This document shows positions 6,899 through 7,085 of a stretch of 7,085 bases of DNA, piece after piece. Positions within the stretch are counted from its first letter, which is position 1; every line of letters starts with the position of its first letter. The notes below the pieces were generated by a model. That model was not told the origin of the DNA, did no database searches, and was given only the letters and a program-made list of their open reading frames with translations. The stretch comes from Cytophagales bacterium (lineage in GTDB: Bacteria; Bacteroidota; Bacteroidia; Cytophagales; Cyclobacteriaceae): the NCBI GenBank assembly GCA_029262955.1, contig JAJCYL010000640.1, positions 1 through 7,085 on the forward strand, given 5' to 3'. A program made the translations under genes and the position numbers.

Positions 6899-7085
6899 AT
6901 GGAATCAAAAGAAGAGGCGTTAAGAAAGGTGTTGGATGGGACTGCAAGTCTGGATGAGCTGAGAGGGAAGAAGAATCTTTTTGAAAGTGAGGCTGAATTG
7001 AATGATTTGGATCAAATTCTGTCTACTTCAGCAGCATGGGAAACCCCATACGAACAGGCTCATATTGATTCAAGTTGGGAACAAA
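6899..7085 (+). CDS. Probable FecR-like anti-sigma factor, N-terminal part (cut by window edge)
   Basis: An ATG at 6899 opens a frame that stays open for 62 codons to the right edge. The acidic, helical start (MESKEEALRKVLDGTASLDE) is followed by LNDLDQIL and then SAAWETPYEQAHIDSSWEQ. This fits the cytoplasmic sigma-binding region of Bacteroidota FecR-type anti-sigma factors, where a short helical bundle is followed by an AW-x-D-x-x-x-W-like pattern before a single membrane helix and a periplasmic FecR domain. Neither the membrane helix nor the FecR domain lies within the window, so the call rests on position after an ECF sigma gene and on general composition. No good Shine-Dalgarno is present; GGGGA lies about 16 bases upstream, too far for normal use. 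The 116-bp gap (6783-6898) shows no clear terminator, so co-transcription with the sigma gene is likely. Confidence 0.6.
   Translation, partial: MESKEEALRKVLDGTASLDELRGKKNLFESEAELNDLDQILSTSAAWETPYEQAHIDSSWEQ

Overview
The window looks like chromosomal DNA from a member of the Bacteroidota, most likely a Cytophagales- or Flavobacteria-like organism. Four things point that way: moderately AT-rich coding sequence; a DNA polymerase III alpha subunit with a fused N-terminal proofreading exonuclease (an architecture I associate with this phylum); an ECF sigma factor followed by what looks like a FecR-type anti-sigma gene; and mostly absent Shine-Dalgarno sequences. This is inference from protein style. 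There is no rRNA in the window to fix the taxonomy.

Layout. Bases 1-6061 form a co-directional minus-strand cluster. In transcription order it holds dnaE (polymerase III alpha, starting at 6061), csaA (small tRNA-binding-fold chaperone), anmK (anhydro-N-acetylmuramic acid kinase) and the first 101 codons of a type IB DNA topoisomerase that runs off the left edge. The genes are close together: csaA starts 9 bp after the ancestral dnaE stop, anmK starts 20 bp after csaA, and the topoisomerase starts 83 bp after anmK. A shared transcript is plausible, although the products serve different processes (replication, protein export or folding, cell-wall recycling, DNA topology). On the plus strand, diverging from dnaE, lie an ECF RNA polymerase sigma factor (6258-6782) and the start of a probable FecR-like anti-sigma factor (from 6899, cut by the right edge). 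The 196-bp divergent intergenic region contains a perfect DnaA-box match embedded in a near-palindrome, and a strong Shine-Dalgarno sequence not followed by a normal start codon.

Main observation. dnaE carries an in-frame TAA at 2015-2017. The same frame then stays open for another 61 codons to a second TAA at 1829-1831, and those codons read as a recognisable continuation of the alpha-subunit C-terminus. As written, the essential replicative polymerase lacks its C-terminal tail. The cause could be a sequence error, a real nonsense mutation that is tolerated, or readthrough.

I see no tRNA, rRNA, CRISPR array, insertion sequence or convincing rho-independent terminator. No stretch longer than 300 bases lacks a gene. 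Apart from the items above this is an ordinary housekeeping region, and I found no clear sign of a novel multi-gene system.
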